Shown in pieces: positions 33,578 to 43,339 of a DNA stretch of 64,000 nucleotides; within the stretch, counting starts at the first letter, position 1, and the number at the start of each line of letters is the position of its first letter. Source of the DNA: PLOWO2-12-38-17 sp963709355 (lineage in GTDB: Bacteria; Planctomycetota; Brocadiia; Brocadiales; Brocadiaceae); NCBI GenBank assembly GCA_963709355.1, contig CAVPVY010000005.1:1488001-1552000 (forward strand), given 5' to 3'. The notes below the pieces were generated by a model. The model did not search any database, was not told the origin of the DNA, and saw only the letters and a list, made by a program, of their open reading frames with translations. Made by a program: the position numbers and the translations under genes.

Positions 33578-36403
33578 TTGGCAAAAAAGAACAATAGTCA
33601 ATCATTCTCTCAAATGTATCTTGCCGATGTTCTTGAAGGTGAGGTTCAGGCTTGGATAGAGCAAGGATGGCATGGTGTTACTCAGACTACTCTTGAGCTT
33701 TTCAATTACTGGTTTAGGAGGGATGATGAGGCTACAGAAAGATTTTATCCCTGCCAGCAAAGGGGTATTGAGACCATTGTTTATTGCCATGAAATCCTTC
33801 AGGCAAAGACCCTTCAGGAAGTTTTTGAGAGAATCGCTCCTGAAGCCCTCCATCAACACCTGCCTTTAAAACAAGAAGTAGAGACAATCCCTTTCCCGAA
33901 ATATGCCCTCAAAATGGCCACGGGTTCTGGTAAGACATGGGTACTGGCAGCGCTTCTTGTATGGCAGTATTTTAATAAAATCAATGATGGGCGTCCCGGA
34001 AATTATTCCTTCCGCTTTCTTGTCGTAACACCGGGGCATGAGGTGTTGAACAGACTGCTTGATTCTTTCAAGGGTAAAAGAGACTTGAAGACATGCAATA
34101 GAATCCCTGATAAATCGGACTACAAAAAATCTCTGTTCATGCCTGATGGTTCGCATTGGCGTGACAGATTTCATCTGGATATACTTGAGCCTGATGATGT
34201 AAAGCCAAATACTACACCGCCAGATGGCCCCTTTGTTTTTATAACCAACTGGCAGCAGTTCAGGCTTAAATCCACTTCCTCCAGTTTGTGGGATCAATTA
34301 ACAGGCGCTGATGTTGAAGAGATGCCGCGAGGCGAGATAATAGCCGATTTTTTATCGGAATATTCTGACCTCGTAATAATGAACGATGAGGCACATCATG
34401 TGCATGGGAAGAAGGCTGCCACAGGAGATGAGCTTGTCTGGCGTCAGTTTATGTTGGTATTACACAATAGGCTAAAGGAAAACCATAAAAATGACATGGG
34501 CGTGTTTTTGCAGATAGATTTTTCAGCCACACCGTTTTATGGAAGCGCAGAAAAGCGTGAGTATTTCCCGCATATTGTTTATGATTATGACCTTCTGAGT
34601 GCAATGCAGGATATGTTGGTAAAACAACTCTTCCTTGAGCAAAGGCAGGCTATTGCGGGAGAATCATTAGAAGAACTTGATTTCAGGGCTGAAAGATACG
34701 AGCCCGAAGGCAGCCATAAAAGGGGGGAAATAAAGAGTCTTTCGGCAGGCCAGAAGTTATTACTTGATATTGGCAGAAAGAAACTTGAACAGCTTGCCGT
34801 TGAATTTAAAAAGAAGGGGATAAACAAAAAGCCTGTATTGATGGTGCTCTGTGAAGATACGAAGGTTGCTGATTTAACGGCTGAACATTTCTCAAAACTC
34901 ACGGATGAAAATGGTCACTATTATGATGAAAATAAAGTGCTTGTCATCCATTCCGATATTCCAGACAGGGCACTCGATAAGGCAAGGAAGGATTTAGACC
35001 GGATAGACATAGATGATGATCCCTTGCGCGTTGTAATCTCTGTTTTGATGTTGAGAGAGGGTTTTGATAAGAACAATATTTGTGTAACGGTGGTATTAAG
35101 GGCAACAGAGGCTGATTTGCTCCTTGAACAAATCGTTGGCAGGGGATTAAGGCTGATGTTTCCTGGATATGAGTATCCTGAACTGCAGGACGCTAAAACA
35201 GAGGCTTACCATGAAATAAGACGGAAGAAAAACCCTTCAAATTCCTTTGATTTTCTTTTTGTTGTAGAGCATCCAAGATTCATTGAGTTTTACAATAAGC
35301 TAAAGGATCAGGGGTATGTATTTGGGGTTGGTGACACAAGCACAGAAATCTCAACCGGTGATATTATCCCCATTGACGCTATCTCTGGAAAGATTCCCCT
35401 CTTTGATATTGCATGGCCGATACAGGTGTTTGATGAGGGGAAGATGCCAGAATTATCTCAAATTAACGTTAAAACTCTTTTTAAATACAATAGCGATTTT
35501 CATCAGCTTAAAAAATATCTTTCAAAGTTAATTATTCAGGAAACCCATGTCGAGACGGGAGTAAAAACAAGGACGTGGAAACTGGATAATGATTATTTTG
35601 ACTATTCTCATTTTTTGAGGCAGGCATCAAGGGCTGTCGTTACAAGGGGAAAAACATCAATCCTGTCAGCAAAACAGGCTGAAATTGCTGAGATTATTGA
35701 TACCTATGTTTCAGAACGTTGTTTTGGAGAGTCCATAGATTTTTCAAGTACGGAAAATTATCCCGTTCTCAACTATCAGCCTGTATTTGATCATGTCGTG
35801 GAAACGATAAGCATAGCAATCATAAAACTTATTGAGGGATATAAATTTGAAGTCAAGAAAGGTGTATGGGGAAAGCTGTCGGATGTTCCAAGAATTATGG
35901 TGAGAGAAAGTAAATCTGTAAAGACAGACAAAAGCATCTATCCCCGAATCGGGTATCAGACTATAGGTGGAGGTTTTGAACGAGATTTTATGGTGAATGT
36001 ATTAAATCCATCAGTTGAAGTCCTTTCATACGCCAAGCTTGATAGACGCCATAGACTAAAGATTGCCTACCGTGACCATACCGGTATATTGAGAAATTAT
36101 GAGATAGATTTTCTAGTCAAAACAGCCGATAAGCTTTATTTAGTAGAAACAAAAGCAGACAAAGACATTAATAGTCAGAATGTTGCTGTAAAAGCCAGAG
36201 CAACAGTGGCATGGTGCGAACAGGCATCAACGGTATCTCCTCTCGATGGATACAATCAGCCTCAGACATGGGAATATTTATTGTTATCAGAAGGCTTATT
36301 TAAGAATAACAGAGGACTGGGGTTTGAAGCATTTATTCCAATGTGTCAGGGACTTCGTGACAAAATTCAAGCTCAGTCAGAAAACAAATTGTTTTTGGTT
36401 TAA
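33578..36403 (+). CDS. res: Type III restriction endonuclease subunit (Res)
   Basis: 941 residues, TTG start. The superfamily 2 helicase motor shows Walker A at 114-120 (ATGSGKT), DEAH at 270-273 (NDEAHHVHG), the SAT-like FSATPFYG and motif VI QIVGRGLRLMF. The C-terminal nuclease has the PD-(D/E)xK pattern IDFLVKTADKLYLVETKAD near residues 848-866. With Mod it forms the type III enzyme, which translocates or diffuses along DNA and cuts beside two head-to-head unmodified sites. All motifs look intact, so the system is probably active. Confidence 0.92.
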   Translation: MAKKNNSQSFSQMYLADVLEGEVQAWIEQGWHGVTQTTLELFNYWFRRDDEATERFYPCQQRGIETIVYCHEILQAKTLQEVFERIAPEALHQHLPLKQEVETIPFPKYALKMATGSGKTWVLAALLVWQYFNKINDGRPGNYSFRFLVVTPGHEVLNRLLDSFKGKRDLKTCNRIPDKSDYKKSLFMPDGSHWRDRFHLDILEPDDVKPNTTPPDGPFVFITNWQQFRLKSTSSSLWDQLTGADVEEMPRGEIIADFLSEYSDLVIMNDEAHHVHGKKAATGDELVWRQFMLVLHNRLKENHKNDMGVFLQIDFSATPFYGSAEKREYFPHIVYDYDLLSAMQDMLVKQLFLEQRQAIAGESLEELDFRAERYEPEGSHKRGEIKSLSAGQKLLLDIGRKKLEQLAVEFKKKGINKKPVLMVLCEDTKVADLTAEHFSKLTDENGHYYDENKVLVIHSDIPDRALDKARKDLDRIDIDDDPLRVVISVLMLREGFDKNNICVTVVLRATEADLLLEQIVGRGLRLMFPGYEYPELQDAKTEAYHEIRRKKNPSNSFDFLFVVEHPRFIEFYNKLKDQGYVFGVGDTSTEISTGDIIPIDAISGKIPLFDIAWPIQVFDEGKMPELSQINVKTLFKYNSDFHQLKKYLSKLIIQETHVETGVKTRTWKLDNDYFDYSHFLRQASRAVVTRGKTSILSAKQAEIAEIIDTYVSERCFGESIDFSSTENYPVLNYQPVFDHVVETISIAIIKLIEGYKFEVKKGVWGKLSDVPRIMVRESKSVKTDKSIYPRIGYQTIGGGFERDFMVNVLNPSVEVLSYAKLDRRHRLKIAYRDHTGILRNYEIDFLVKTADKLYLVETKADKDINSQNVAVKARATVAWCEQASTVSPLDGYNQPQTWEYLLLSEGLFKNNRGLGFEAFIPMCQGLRDKIQAQSENKLFLV

Positions 36404-36485
36404 ATTGCAAATAATTTAGATTTTATACTACATCACGTCGTGGAATAAACAGCCAATATTTATCTAAACCTTTTTCAATCCCTTT

Positions 36486-37127
36486 TTATCGGTTTTCCTT
36501 AAGTTTGAGATTAAGTATTTCCCGTCTCTTTTTTATTGTTGCTGGCTGAACAAAATAATAATTAAAGAGTGTTTCTAACACATCAAGATTCCAATCTGCC
36601 TCACCTGGTTCTGCGTCTACAACCTCGCCAGGCCTTTCACTCTTGATTGGATGGGTTGTATAGTTGCCGATCTTTCTAACTGCATCAATAGCCTCCACTA
36701 TGTATGACGGTAAATTTCCACTATCTATAACTTCCTGGATTTCATTGGTGAGATTGCCTTGCTTAACATTTGCCTGCTCTCGCAACAGATGCTGCATGCA
36801 GCGACGACTTAATGCAGCGCTTGCCTTTGGACTATCGGGAAGAACGACACAAGCCTCTCTGAAAACCTCTGCAAATTCTTCAGGCACTTCTTTTGGGAGT
36901 GGTACACGGCTTGTGGTTCTCGGATAAATCAAACGCTCGCCTTTGACAGACTCTAGCATGGATCTGCCTCCAATGCTCCCGATTTTGCCATTAACCAAAA
37001 CAAGTACCACTCTCTCACAAGATGGACACTTCCTGCTAACAACACCCCAGTTACCGTCTGCATCATTACCAACAGGTATTACCTCGTAGAAATCGTGAAA
37101 TGATTCCAGGCAGTGTGGACATTTCAT
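36486..37127 (-). CDS. DUF4145 domain protein with N-terminal zinc ribbon
   Basis: 213 residues. CPHC at residues 3-6 and CPSC at about 34-37 make a zinc ribbon. The rest matches DUF4145 (EVFREACVVLPDSPKASAALSRRCMQHLLREQ ... IGNYTTHPIKSE), a helical domain common in proteins linked to restriction and other defence loci and fused to some nucleases. It converges on res, so it is beside rather than inside the operon. A role in the restriction island is plausible by context only. Confidence 0.75.
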   Translation of the reverse strand: MKCPHCLESFHDFYEVIPVGNDADGNWGVVSRKCPSCERVVLVLVNGKIGSIGGRSMLESVKGERLIYPRTTSRVPLPKEVPEEFAEVFREACVVLPDSPKASAALSRRCMQHLLREQANVKQGNLTNEIQEVIDSGNLPSYIVEAIDAVRKIGNYTTHPIKSERPGEVVDAEPGEADWNLDVLETLFNYYFVQPATIKKRREILNLKLKENR

Positions 37128-37380
37128 GGTTGTGTATTCCTTTATATAATTATAAGTTTTTTACTAGAACCCTTCTGACTGCTTTGATGGTTAATCACCC
37201 GAGTCTTAAAACTTCCTTTATTTAGTATAAAGGAATAAAACAATGGATTAAAGTAAATAATAATCAAATTGAACCCCTTAATAATCTTATAAAATATTAA
37301 AATATTTATAAAAGCAAACACTGCTAATTAAATAGCAATTTGGTACTGTCAACATTCTTGTGTAAATTCTTTTTCAGCTA

Positions 37381-37581
37381 TTTGTTTAAAGAAGGATGCC
37401 AGTTTATTTATTTTGGCGCGGGAACCAGTGGAAGGTTAGGTATACCGGATGCTGCCTAAAACCTTCTTACCTTTGGCAATGCTAAGGTTGCTACTGGTTT
37501 ATACAGAAACTGGGGTTTGATTATGCAGAAGTCAAAAGAAAGGTTGATGCTCATGGCAGCTCTGTAAGACTTGTCTTACAC
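37381..37581 (+). pseudogene. Relic of an N-acetylmuramate-6-phosphate etherase (murQ)-like gene
   Basis: The plus-strand stretch reads KEGCQFIYFGAGTSGRLGIPDAA, then a stop, then NLLTFGNAKVAT; MurQ proteins have RLIYxGAGTSGRLGVLDASE followed by PPTFG at this place. About 70 bases further a piece resembling a MurQ C-terminus (DYAEVKRKVDAHGSSVRLVL) appears in another frame. There is no start region. It is a small internal deletion derivative of a lost cell-wall recycling gene. Confidence 0.6.
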
Positions 37582-37709
37582 TGAAGCATACGTGCTACAT
37601 CTCCAACAATAATAGACCGCAAGGTCAACCTCACTTCGTGCCTGAATCGTAACCTGCGGCTATACCGCCATAGACAATATCTTCTTTATACCTTTGGTCA
37701 ACATCTATT

Positions 37710-38825
37710 TTATTCAGAGGGATATTTAGAAGGTTGTTTGAAAATATAATAACGTGTAAAACCCCACCTTAATTCTGTAATGATTATCTTCAATACACAA
37801 AAAACTATTAAAGATAAAAACATTCCTATAATTCCCATTATATGACCACCAATGATAACCAACGCCACCACTATAATTGGATGAAGGTGTATGCTTTTTA
37901 CTAACTTATGAGAAATGAAGAGATAATCAAACAGCTGGATGGCTACAAAGGATAACGTAATAAATATTGATTTACTAAAAGAACCGTTATCCATTATCGT
38001 AACGAAGATAGCTGGTACCGCTCCACAGATTGGCCCAAAATGAGGAATTATATTTGCGCAGCCGGCTAAAATACCAATATGGGTAGCAAAACGAACATTA
38101 AATAAATTGAGCGCAATGATGGATAACGCACCAACAATGAGTGCATCGAAAATCTGCCCGCGGATGTAAACTCCAATTTGTTTATTGATCTTATGGACCA
38201 CGCTTAACGTCATCTCGAAATACCTGTTTGGTACACGTTCTATAAAGACCTTTTTCCACTTTCGTCCATCCATGAGTAAAAAAAAGGTAAAAACGGGAAT
38301 TGTAAATATTATAGATACAACATGAACAAATTCATAAAGCATATGCATGCTTTCCCTGATCAATTCATCGAGAGTATGCCGAATATAGTCAGAGATCCCC
38401 TGTAATAATCCGTGTCTGACTGACAATAAATTATTTTCTGTAGTCGTATTAATTTCGGAAGAGTGGTTAGTATGTTGATTCGTTTGCAAATTATTGGAGA
38501 TGGTTTGAAATTCAGCTGATATACTCGGCAATAGAAATATTGTTCCAATAGTAACAATTATTACAAGCGAGGCTAAAACAATAAATATAGACCAGATACG
38601 TTTAAACCCATAGGCTTCTACCATGAAAACAAAAGGTTCCAGAAGATATACAAAAAGGATAGCTACAATAAACGAAATCAACAAGATTTTAATGGAAATG
38701 ATAAACGTTACCGCTAATCCAAAAAGTAAAAAAACAAGAAACCATTTGAGCAACAAAAATAATAACGCTTTGTTGAAATGAATAACCACATTATTATTTT
38801 GAGAATCCATTTTTTTACTAATCAT
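37710..38825 (-). CDS. AI-2E/PerM family membrane transporter
   Basis: 371 residues with about eight hydrophobic segments in the AI-2E family pattern: an N-terminal pair of helices, FVYLLEPFVFMVEAYGFKRIWSIF, a hydrophilic loop of about 60 residues, then INKQIGVYIRGQIFDALIVGALSIIAL, HIGILAGCANIIPHFGPICGAVPAI and a C-terminal IVVALVIIGGHIMGIIGMFLSLI. The GxxxxIPxxGPxxgxxPA-like block is diagnostic. Members export autoinducer-2 or exchange sodium and protons; which applies here is open. It follows the cyclic-nucleotide-binding gene by 38 bases and is probably in its operon. Confidence 0.82.
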   Translation of the reverse strand: MISKKMDSQNNNVVIHFNKALLFLLLKWFLVFLLFGLAVTFIISIKILLISFIVAILFVYLLEPFVFMVEAYGFKRIWSIFIVLASLVIIVTIGTIFLLPSISAEFQTISNNLQTNQHTNHSSEINTTTENNLLSVRHGLLQGISDYIRHTLDELIRESMHMLYEFVHVVSIIFTIPVFTFFLLMDGRKWKKVFIERVPNRYFEMTLSVVHKINKQIGVYIRGQIFDALIVGALSIIALNLFNVRFATHIGILAGCANIIPHFGPICGAVPAIFVTIMDNGSFSKSIFITLSFVAIQLFDYLFISHKLVKSIHLHPIIVVALVIIGGHIMGIIGMFLSLIVFCVLKIIITELRWGFTRYYIFKQPSKYPSE

Positions 38826-38863
38826 GCTGTTAGGGTATTATTACAATACTGAGTGTACCCATG

Positions 38864-39397
38864 TTATGAATCGATACTTTCCACAGGTTCTTTGTGTAAT
38901 TGTTGAAGTTGTTCATTTGTTTTTCGTAAGCGCATGCCAATTATTTTCGCAAGTTTCACGAGAACCTTAAGGCCTATCTTCGGCACTCTTTCAAATACAT
39001 CGAATAGCTCAGGGTGGTATATTCCCAATAGTTGGCTTTCCTCCATGGCAACAGCAGAAGCACTTCGGGGTGACTCATCTAACAAAGCCAGCTCACCAAA
39101 AAAATCACCGCTCTTCAACATGGCGAGTTCTTTATCATGCCCTTCGGACAACTTCCTGTATATTTTCACTGAACCCTTTTTGATAATATACATACCAACG
39201 CCTGGTTCACCTTCCCAAAAAATATGCTCATTAGTTTTGAAATTCCTGTGATGCACTATACGTTCAAATTCTTTTAATTCTTTTACAGACAGACCTTCCA
39301 GAATCGGAATCCCTGCAAGAAGACGAAGATCGCTCTCCTTCTCATCTTTTGACATTTTAAATATATTGCCCCATAAACTATCAAACATTACAAACAC
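38864..39397 (-). CDS. Cyclic-nucleotide-binding domain protein without DNA-binding domain
   Basis: 177 residues. The CRP-type beta-roll covers about 28-150 (IPILEGLSVKELKEFERIVHHRNFKTNEHIFWEGEPG ... MYIIKKGSVKIY). The phosphate-binding cassette FGELALLDESPRSASA has the Glu and Arg that hold the ribose and phosphate of cAMP or cGMP, so ligand binding is likely. No helix-turn-helix follows; the protein ends in a short coiled helix. It may regulate a partner directly. A possible source of ligand, the nucleotidyl cyclase, is encoded at 53522-54562. Confidence 0.82.
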   Translation of the reverse strand: MFVMFDSLWGNIFKMSKDEKESDLRLLAGIPILEGLSVKELKEFERIVHHRNFKTNEHIFWEGEPGVGMYIIKKGSVKIYRKLSEGHDKELAMLKSGDFFGELALLDESPRSASAVAMEESQLLGIYHPELFDVFERVPKIGLKVLVKLAKIIGMRLRKTNEQLQQLHKEPVESIDS

Positions 39398-39574
39398 CTT
39401 ATTTTAATGTTGTTTAAATATATTGCACAGTTGGATGTCAGAATCTTGCACCATACCTGCAATCTTTCACTCAGAATCTTTTTGCACACACCAAAGATAC
39501 TTGCTATAAATACTTACAAAACGTTAAGCACTAATTGTTCCTTATTATACGAAATATAAATACGTTTATGATTA

Positions 39575-40453
39575 TTAGAAATGAATTTCCAAACCTTCAT
39601 GCGCTGCGAGGCATTCCATAGCATGATAAGAATTTTTAATCATTTCTTTGCAATTAGCTACGAGGATATCAATATCGTCATCAGTGTGATCAGGGTCGTG
39701 ATGAAATAGTACTAATGTTTTTACCTTCGCGTCGTGAGCAAGTTTTATTACCTCTGAAAGAGGAGAATGTCCCCAGCCAATTCTTGTTTTATATTGCTCA
39801 TTTGTGTATTGGGCGTCATGAATGAGTAAATCTGCCCCACTAATCAGGTTCAATATCTTTTCCCGAATATTTAAATTATAGTCCTTCACGTCAGTTTTGT
39901 TTACCCATTTGGGTACCAATTCATTATCAGTAAAGTAACATATTCTTTTCTTTCCAACATTAAACACATATCCCATACACTGTCCGGGATGATTGAGATG
40001 CATTGTTCCAACATCTATTCCTTCAATATCATTGGCTCCCTGACAGAGTTTTTTAAATCTGATGTGTGCCGACAATGTATGTGATTTTACGGGGAAATAC
40101 ATACTTTCCATTTGTCCAGACATAGCCCTTTCTAACTTTGCATTTTCTAAATCCATCCCAAACATGGTAATCTCATTCTTCTCTTTATAAAATGGCAAGA
40201 AAAAAGGCAGTCCTTGAATATGATCCCAGTGAAAATGACTTAATAATATGTTCATTTTCAGTTTTCTTCCGTCTTTTGACAAAGCTTTTCCAAGTTCTCT
40301 AATTCCCGTGCCACCATCTAAAATGAATAATCTATTATCGGGAAGTTGTAGTTCAACGCATGGAGTATTTCCCCCATATTTTATGTTGTTCGTACTGGGA
40401 GTTGGAATTGATCCCCTTACGCCCCAGAATTTTATTCTAACTTCGGTATACAT
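39575..40453 (-). CDS. Metallo-beta-lactamase-fold hydrolase
   Basis: 292 residues. It starts with MYTEVRIKFWGVRGSIPTP, typical of the PhnP/RNase Z-like group, then TGIRELG, the metal site HFHWDHIQGLPFF (HxHxDH with His, Asp, His), NHPGQCMGY, CYFTDNEL, IHDAQYT and GWGHSPLSE with the last His, and LFHHDPDHTDD. Such enzymes hydrolyse phosphodiesters, including cyclic nucleotides and phosphonate intermediates. A role in cyclic-nucleotide breakdown would fit the neighbourhood but is not shown. No signal peptide, so cytosolic. Confidence 0.82.
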   Translation of the reverse strand: MYTEVRIKFWGVRGSIPTPSTNNIKYGGNTPCVELQLPDNRLFILDGGTGIRELGKALSKDGRKLKMNILLSHFHWDHIQGLPFFLPFYKEKNEITMFGMDLENAKLERAMSGQMESMYFPVKSHTLSAHIRFKKLCQGANDIEGIDVGTMHLNHPGQCMGYVFNVGKKRICYFTDNELVPKWVNKTDVKDYNLNIREKILNLISGADLLIHDAQYTNEQYKTRIGWGHSPLSEVIKLAHDAKVKTLVLFHHDPDHTDDDIDILVANCKEMIKNSYHAMECLAAHEGLEIHF

Positions 40454-40615
40454 TTTCCTCTTTTCACTGTTAAGTTGAGCATCAAAAGAATCTTATATCA
40501 CTTTTGTAAATTATCTTACAAGGTTTTATGTCATTACTCAGTTGCAATATATTAAATCATACACCTCCTCAATTCTAATTATGTAACATCTTCCATGCAA
40601 ACGAAACAAGCGTCC

Positions 40616-41914
40616 TTAATATTGAATACTTTCTATACCTCCAACCCCATTATTGCTCAGGAGACCCATGGCGAAATCCTTAAAAAACATATCGTTGGCC
40701 GCTGCACTATCATAAAGATAAGCATGTATTCCAATTTCAGCTGGATAACCGCTTTCAAAATTTACAGAAGTAAGTGAAGTATCAATAATCGGTTGAACAT
40801 AGGTGTTCCAAAGCACTGTTTTAAAGTTGTTATAATTCCAATTAATTGTATTTACAGGGTAAGTATCTGGCCCTTGAATGTATCCAGATATCTTATTCAT
40901 CCTTGCATTATTAGCATCATATTCTTCATATATCTTTATTAGTATGGTTGAAAAGAGTTTAAGATCTCCATTACTATCAATAACACCGTCTGATTGTATC
41001 AATTGTTTGTAATCAATTAAAGTAAAAACACCAGACATTCTCTTCCAGAAGGCAATGTATTTTTTTACGCCTGAAGCATCCATCATTACATCAAAAGAAC
41101 TCGGTAGTTGGTCTAGCCATATTGGTCTTTTGGGATCGCTACGACCAATTGATTTGAAAAAGGAAATACCGTAGGAACTATCTGTAACGGTGTCAAGCCT
41201 AAATGACAGTCCTAACATCCAATGATCTCCTTTGCTTCCTTCGGAGGCTAGACCAATTTTAACCTGCAATTCATAACTCAAAAGCCCATTGTTTTCAGAT
41301 CGTGTTGAAGCTAAATCAGGAAAATTATTGTTGCCAAACCACTTTATGGCTAGCAACGGGTCATACTTTATTCCCTTTATTGTTTGTTTTTGTACTCTTA
41401 ATGCAGTCACACCACCAATTGCATCTGAAGCCGCAATATCGGCTTTACCCGAATAGACATTCCAGTTTTTAGAAAAGGACTCTGGATCATTAAACGGGTC
41501 AATGAATGGTTTAAATATTTTGTACGTTAATACTCTATTTCCCTGGAACCAGCTTCCTTCATTGACGATACCTGTAGATTGAAGTATTGTGTATTGCGAG
41601 TTACTATTATCAATCGCAAATTTAAATTTGTCACCATCACTTAATAATAATGTTTTGCCGTCAAGATTTGTCTTTGCTGTTTTTGGGTCGCTTAGAATCT
41701 GAGGAATTGCATATCGGCCACCAGACTCGGCAATATAGTAAGCCCTTGAGTGATTATGCGCAAATAGTTCACTATAGGTAGAGGTTGTTGTTAAATGCAA
41801 CATCGATACCCCGGCAATTCCAATGGCAATTATCATAAAGATTACCCATATAAGGATCGACCCACTTCTATCCGAATACAGTCTTCTTTTTAATAGTAAA
41901 AGAGATTTCTTCAT
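40616..41914 (-). CDS. PilX-like pilus assembly protein with large C-terminal domain
   Basis: 432 residues. The start has a basic stretch and a hydrophobic helix (SGSILIWVIFMIIAIGIAGVSML) followed by TTTSTYSELFAHNHSRAYYIAESGGRYA, the PilX N-terminal pattern (AExG...), which lacks the usual prepilin GFTLIE site. A long domain of about 320 residues follows that resembles lectin-like or laminin-G-like beta-sandwiches (FNDPESFSKNWNVYSGKADIA ... ALRVQKQ), which could mediate surface binding. It is the last gene of the minor pilin cluster and lies 28 bases after a prepilin gene. Confidence 0.65.
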   Translation of the reverse strand: MKKSLLLLKRRLYSDRSGSILIWVIFMIIAIGIAGVSMLHLTTTSTYSELFAHNHSRAYYIAESGGRYAIPQILSDPKTAKTNLDGKTLLLSDGDKFKFAIDNSNSQYTILQSTGIVNEGSWFQGNRVLTYKIFKPFIDPFNDPESFSKNWNVYSGKADIAASDAIGGVTALRVQKQTIKGIKYDPLLAIKWFGNNNFPDLASTRSENNGLLSYELQVKIGLASEGSKGDHWMLGLSFRLDTVTDSSYGISFFKSIGRSDPKRPIWLDQLPSSFDVMMDASGVKKYIAFWKRMSGVFTLIDYKQLIQSDGVIDSNGDLKLFSTILIKIYEEYDANNARMNKISGYIQGPDTYPVNTINWNYNNFKTVLWNTYVQPIIDTSLTSVNFESGYPAEIGIHAYLYDSAAANDMFFKDFAMGLLSNNGVGGIESIQY

Positions 41915-41942
41915 AATATCACTGTGGCTTTTATTTTTTTAA

Positions 41943-42449
41943 TCATAAGTTTCTGGGAATCGCACGAAAGGTAAAAGAAGATGTGGTATTATATGCTCCT
42001 GTATTAACAAGAGTAACTTCAATAATTTTGGTCGAACTTGACCATAATGATTTCTCCACGGCACTATTATAAGCATCAAGATATACAACGGTAAAACTAC
42101 TTACATTATCGGTCAATGTAACACCATCCAGAAGAAGTGGACTGCCGCTGGTACCTTCCCATGTAACGGTATGCGATTTTAAAGTTCCGTCCAGGTATGA
42201 ATAAGATTTGTAATTTAAAGACGTGGCATTCCCGGATATAACCGCGATACCAGTAAATTCATTTACTAATCTAACCATTGCCACTTGCGCCTCCTGCGCT
42301 GCTGCGGCATTCTTTTTTACTGAAATAAAGCCCTCAAAGGTCTTGTGAATACCCAAGCCAACTATAGCTGTTATAATACTTAACAGAACCAGGGAAGCTA
42401 TAATTTCTATGAGTGTAAAACCCTTATTACCCAATATTCTCTTGCTCAT
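41943..42449 (-). CDS. Minor prepilin (PilW/GspJ-like)
   Basis: 168 residues. The prepilin peptidase site is LGNKG/FTLIEIIASLVLLS at residues 9-10, with Glu5 of the mature protein present, and a hydrophobic helix of about 20 residues. The globular part (GFISVKKNAAAAQEAQVAMVRLVNEF ...) fits a PilW/GspJ-type minor pilin. It is one of three small prepilin genes in tandem that probably prime pilus assembly. Confidence 0.75.
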   Translation of the reverse strand: MSKRILGNKGFTLIEIIASLVLLSIITAIVGLGIHKTFEGFISVKKNAAAAQEAQVAMVRLVNEFTGIAVISGNATSLNYKSYSYLDGTLKSHTVTWEGTSGSPLLLDGVTLTDNVSSFTVVYLDAYNSAVEKSLWSSSTKIIEVTLVNTGAYNTTSSFTFRAIPRNL

Positions 42450-42458
42450 ACCTACACT

Positions 42459-42884
42459 TTATCGAGAGGAAAACAAAACTGTTAGTATTTCTCCCAGGTC
42501 ATTTTTAATACTTACCTTCAGGATATTTTGGGGGTCACCGGTGTCAATCGGAGCTTCAGCATAATTTACAAATTTTATAAAACGATTATTTACCACCGTG
42601 TATTGTCCGTAATCATTACTTTGATTAGTACCTTCATTTCCTATCTTTGCAGGCAAACCAATCAGATTTGATGTATAGTTAAATTTATAATCAGACGTTA
42701 TATTCTCCATCACTTGTTGTAACTCAAAGGTTTTTTTTAACCGATGGATTGGCATTGAACTTTGTGTGAAAGATGTTCCTAAATATGTAAAAGAAATTGT
42801 TCCTAGTATTGCAAAAACTATTATTGTTATAATAATTTCGATAAGCGTAAATCCACTTTGTTTGTCTTTGAATAAATATATCAC
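42459..42884 (-). CDS. Minor prepilin (PilV/GspI-like)
   Basis: 141 residues. The cleavage site is KQSG/FTLIEIIITIIVFAIL with the conserved Glu5. The rest is short and beta-rich. It overlaps the FimT/GspH-like gene by four bases (ATGA), showing translational coupling. Exact type among minor pilins is uncertain. Confidence 0.72.
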   Translation of the reverse strand: MIYLFKDKQSGFTLIEIIITIIVFAILGTISFTYLGTSFTQSSMPIHRLKKTFELQQVMENITSDYKFNYTSNLIGLPAKIGNEGTNQSNDYGQYTVVNNRFIKFVNYAEAPIDTGDPQNILKVSIKNDLGEILTVLFSSR

Positions 42885-43339
42885 TGTATAAAACCTGTAG
42901 TATTGGTAACTGTAATAGTCCTGGAAGTGCCACCGCCTGATAACGTGATGGTTATTGAAACACTGCCAGGGCTGCCATACCTATCATATTTAATAGTGTT
43001 GCCTCCGACAGAAATATTTCCTTCTAAAATATGCGATGCAGAATTTTCATTTGGAAGATTGGATGGCGCCGTAATACTGTTTCTTTGAAGGGTATAGGAG
43101 TTTCCATTGAATGCAATCCCCCATGAGACATTGTCACACGTTGCTCTTGACTGAGCATAATGAAGATTAGCCTTCAGGATTTCTACTTCTGAATCAATTT
43201 CGTTAGGCGTTAGTGAAAAGAGTCTCGGCAGGGCAACGGCTGTGAGAATACCAATTATCACCAATACAACTACGACTTCAATCACGGTAAAACCAGGAAC
43301 ATTTTTATCAACAGTTTTCCTGCATTTAACCGCTAGCAT
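42881..43339 (-). CDS. Minor prepilin (FimT/GspH-like)
   Basis: 152 residues. The cleavage site is NVPG/FTVIEVVVVLVIIGILTAVALP. The following helix and beta-sheet (EVEILKANLHYAQSRATCDNVSWGIAF ... TLQRNSI) match FimT/GspH pseudopilins, which carry the SARseAixR-like helix. It is the first gene of the minor-pilin cluster, 333 bases after the main pilin gene and its terminator. Confidence 0.8.
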   Translation of the reverse strand: MLAVKCRKTVDKNVPGFTVIEVVVVLVIIGILTAVALPRLFSLTPNEIDSEVEILKANLHYAQSRATCDNVSWGIAFNGNSYTLQRNSITAPSNLPNENSASHILEGNISVGGNTIKYDRYGSPGSVSITITLSGGGTSRTITVTNTTGFIQ

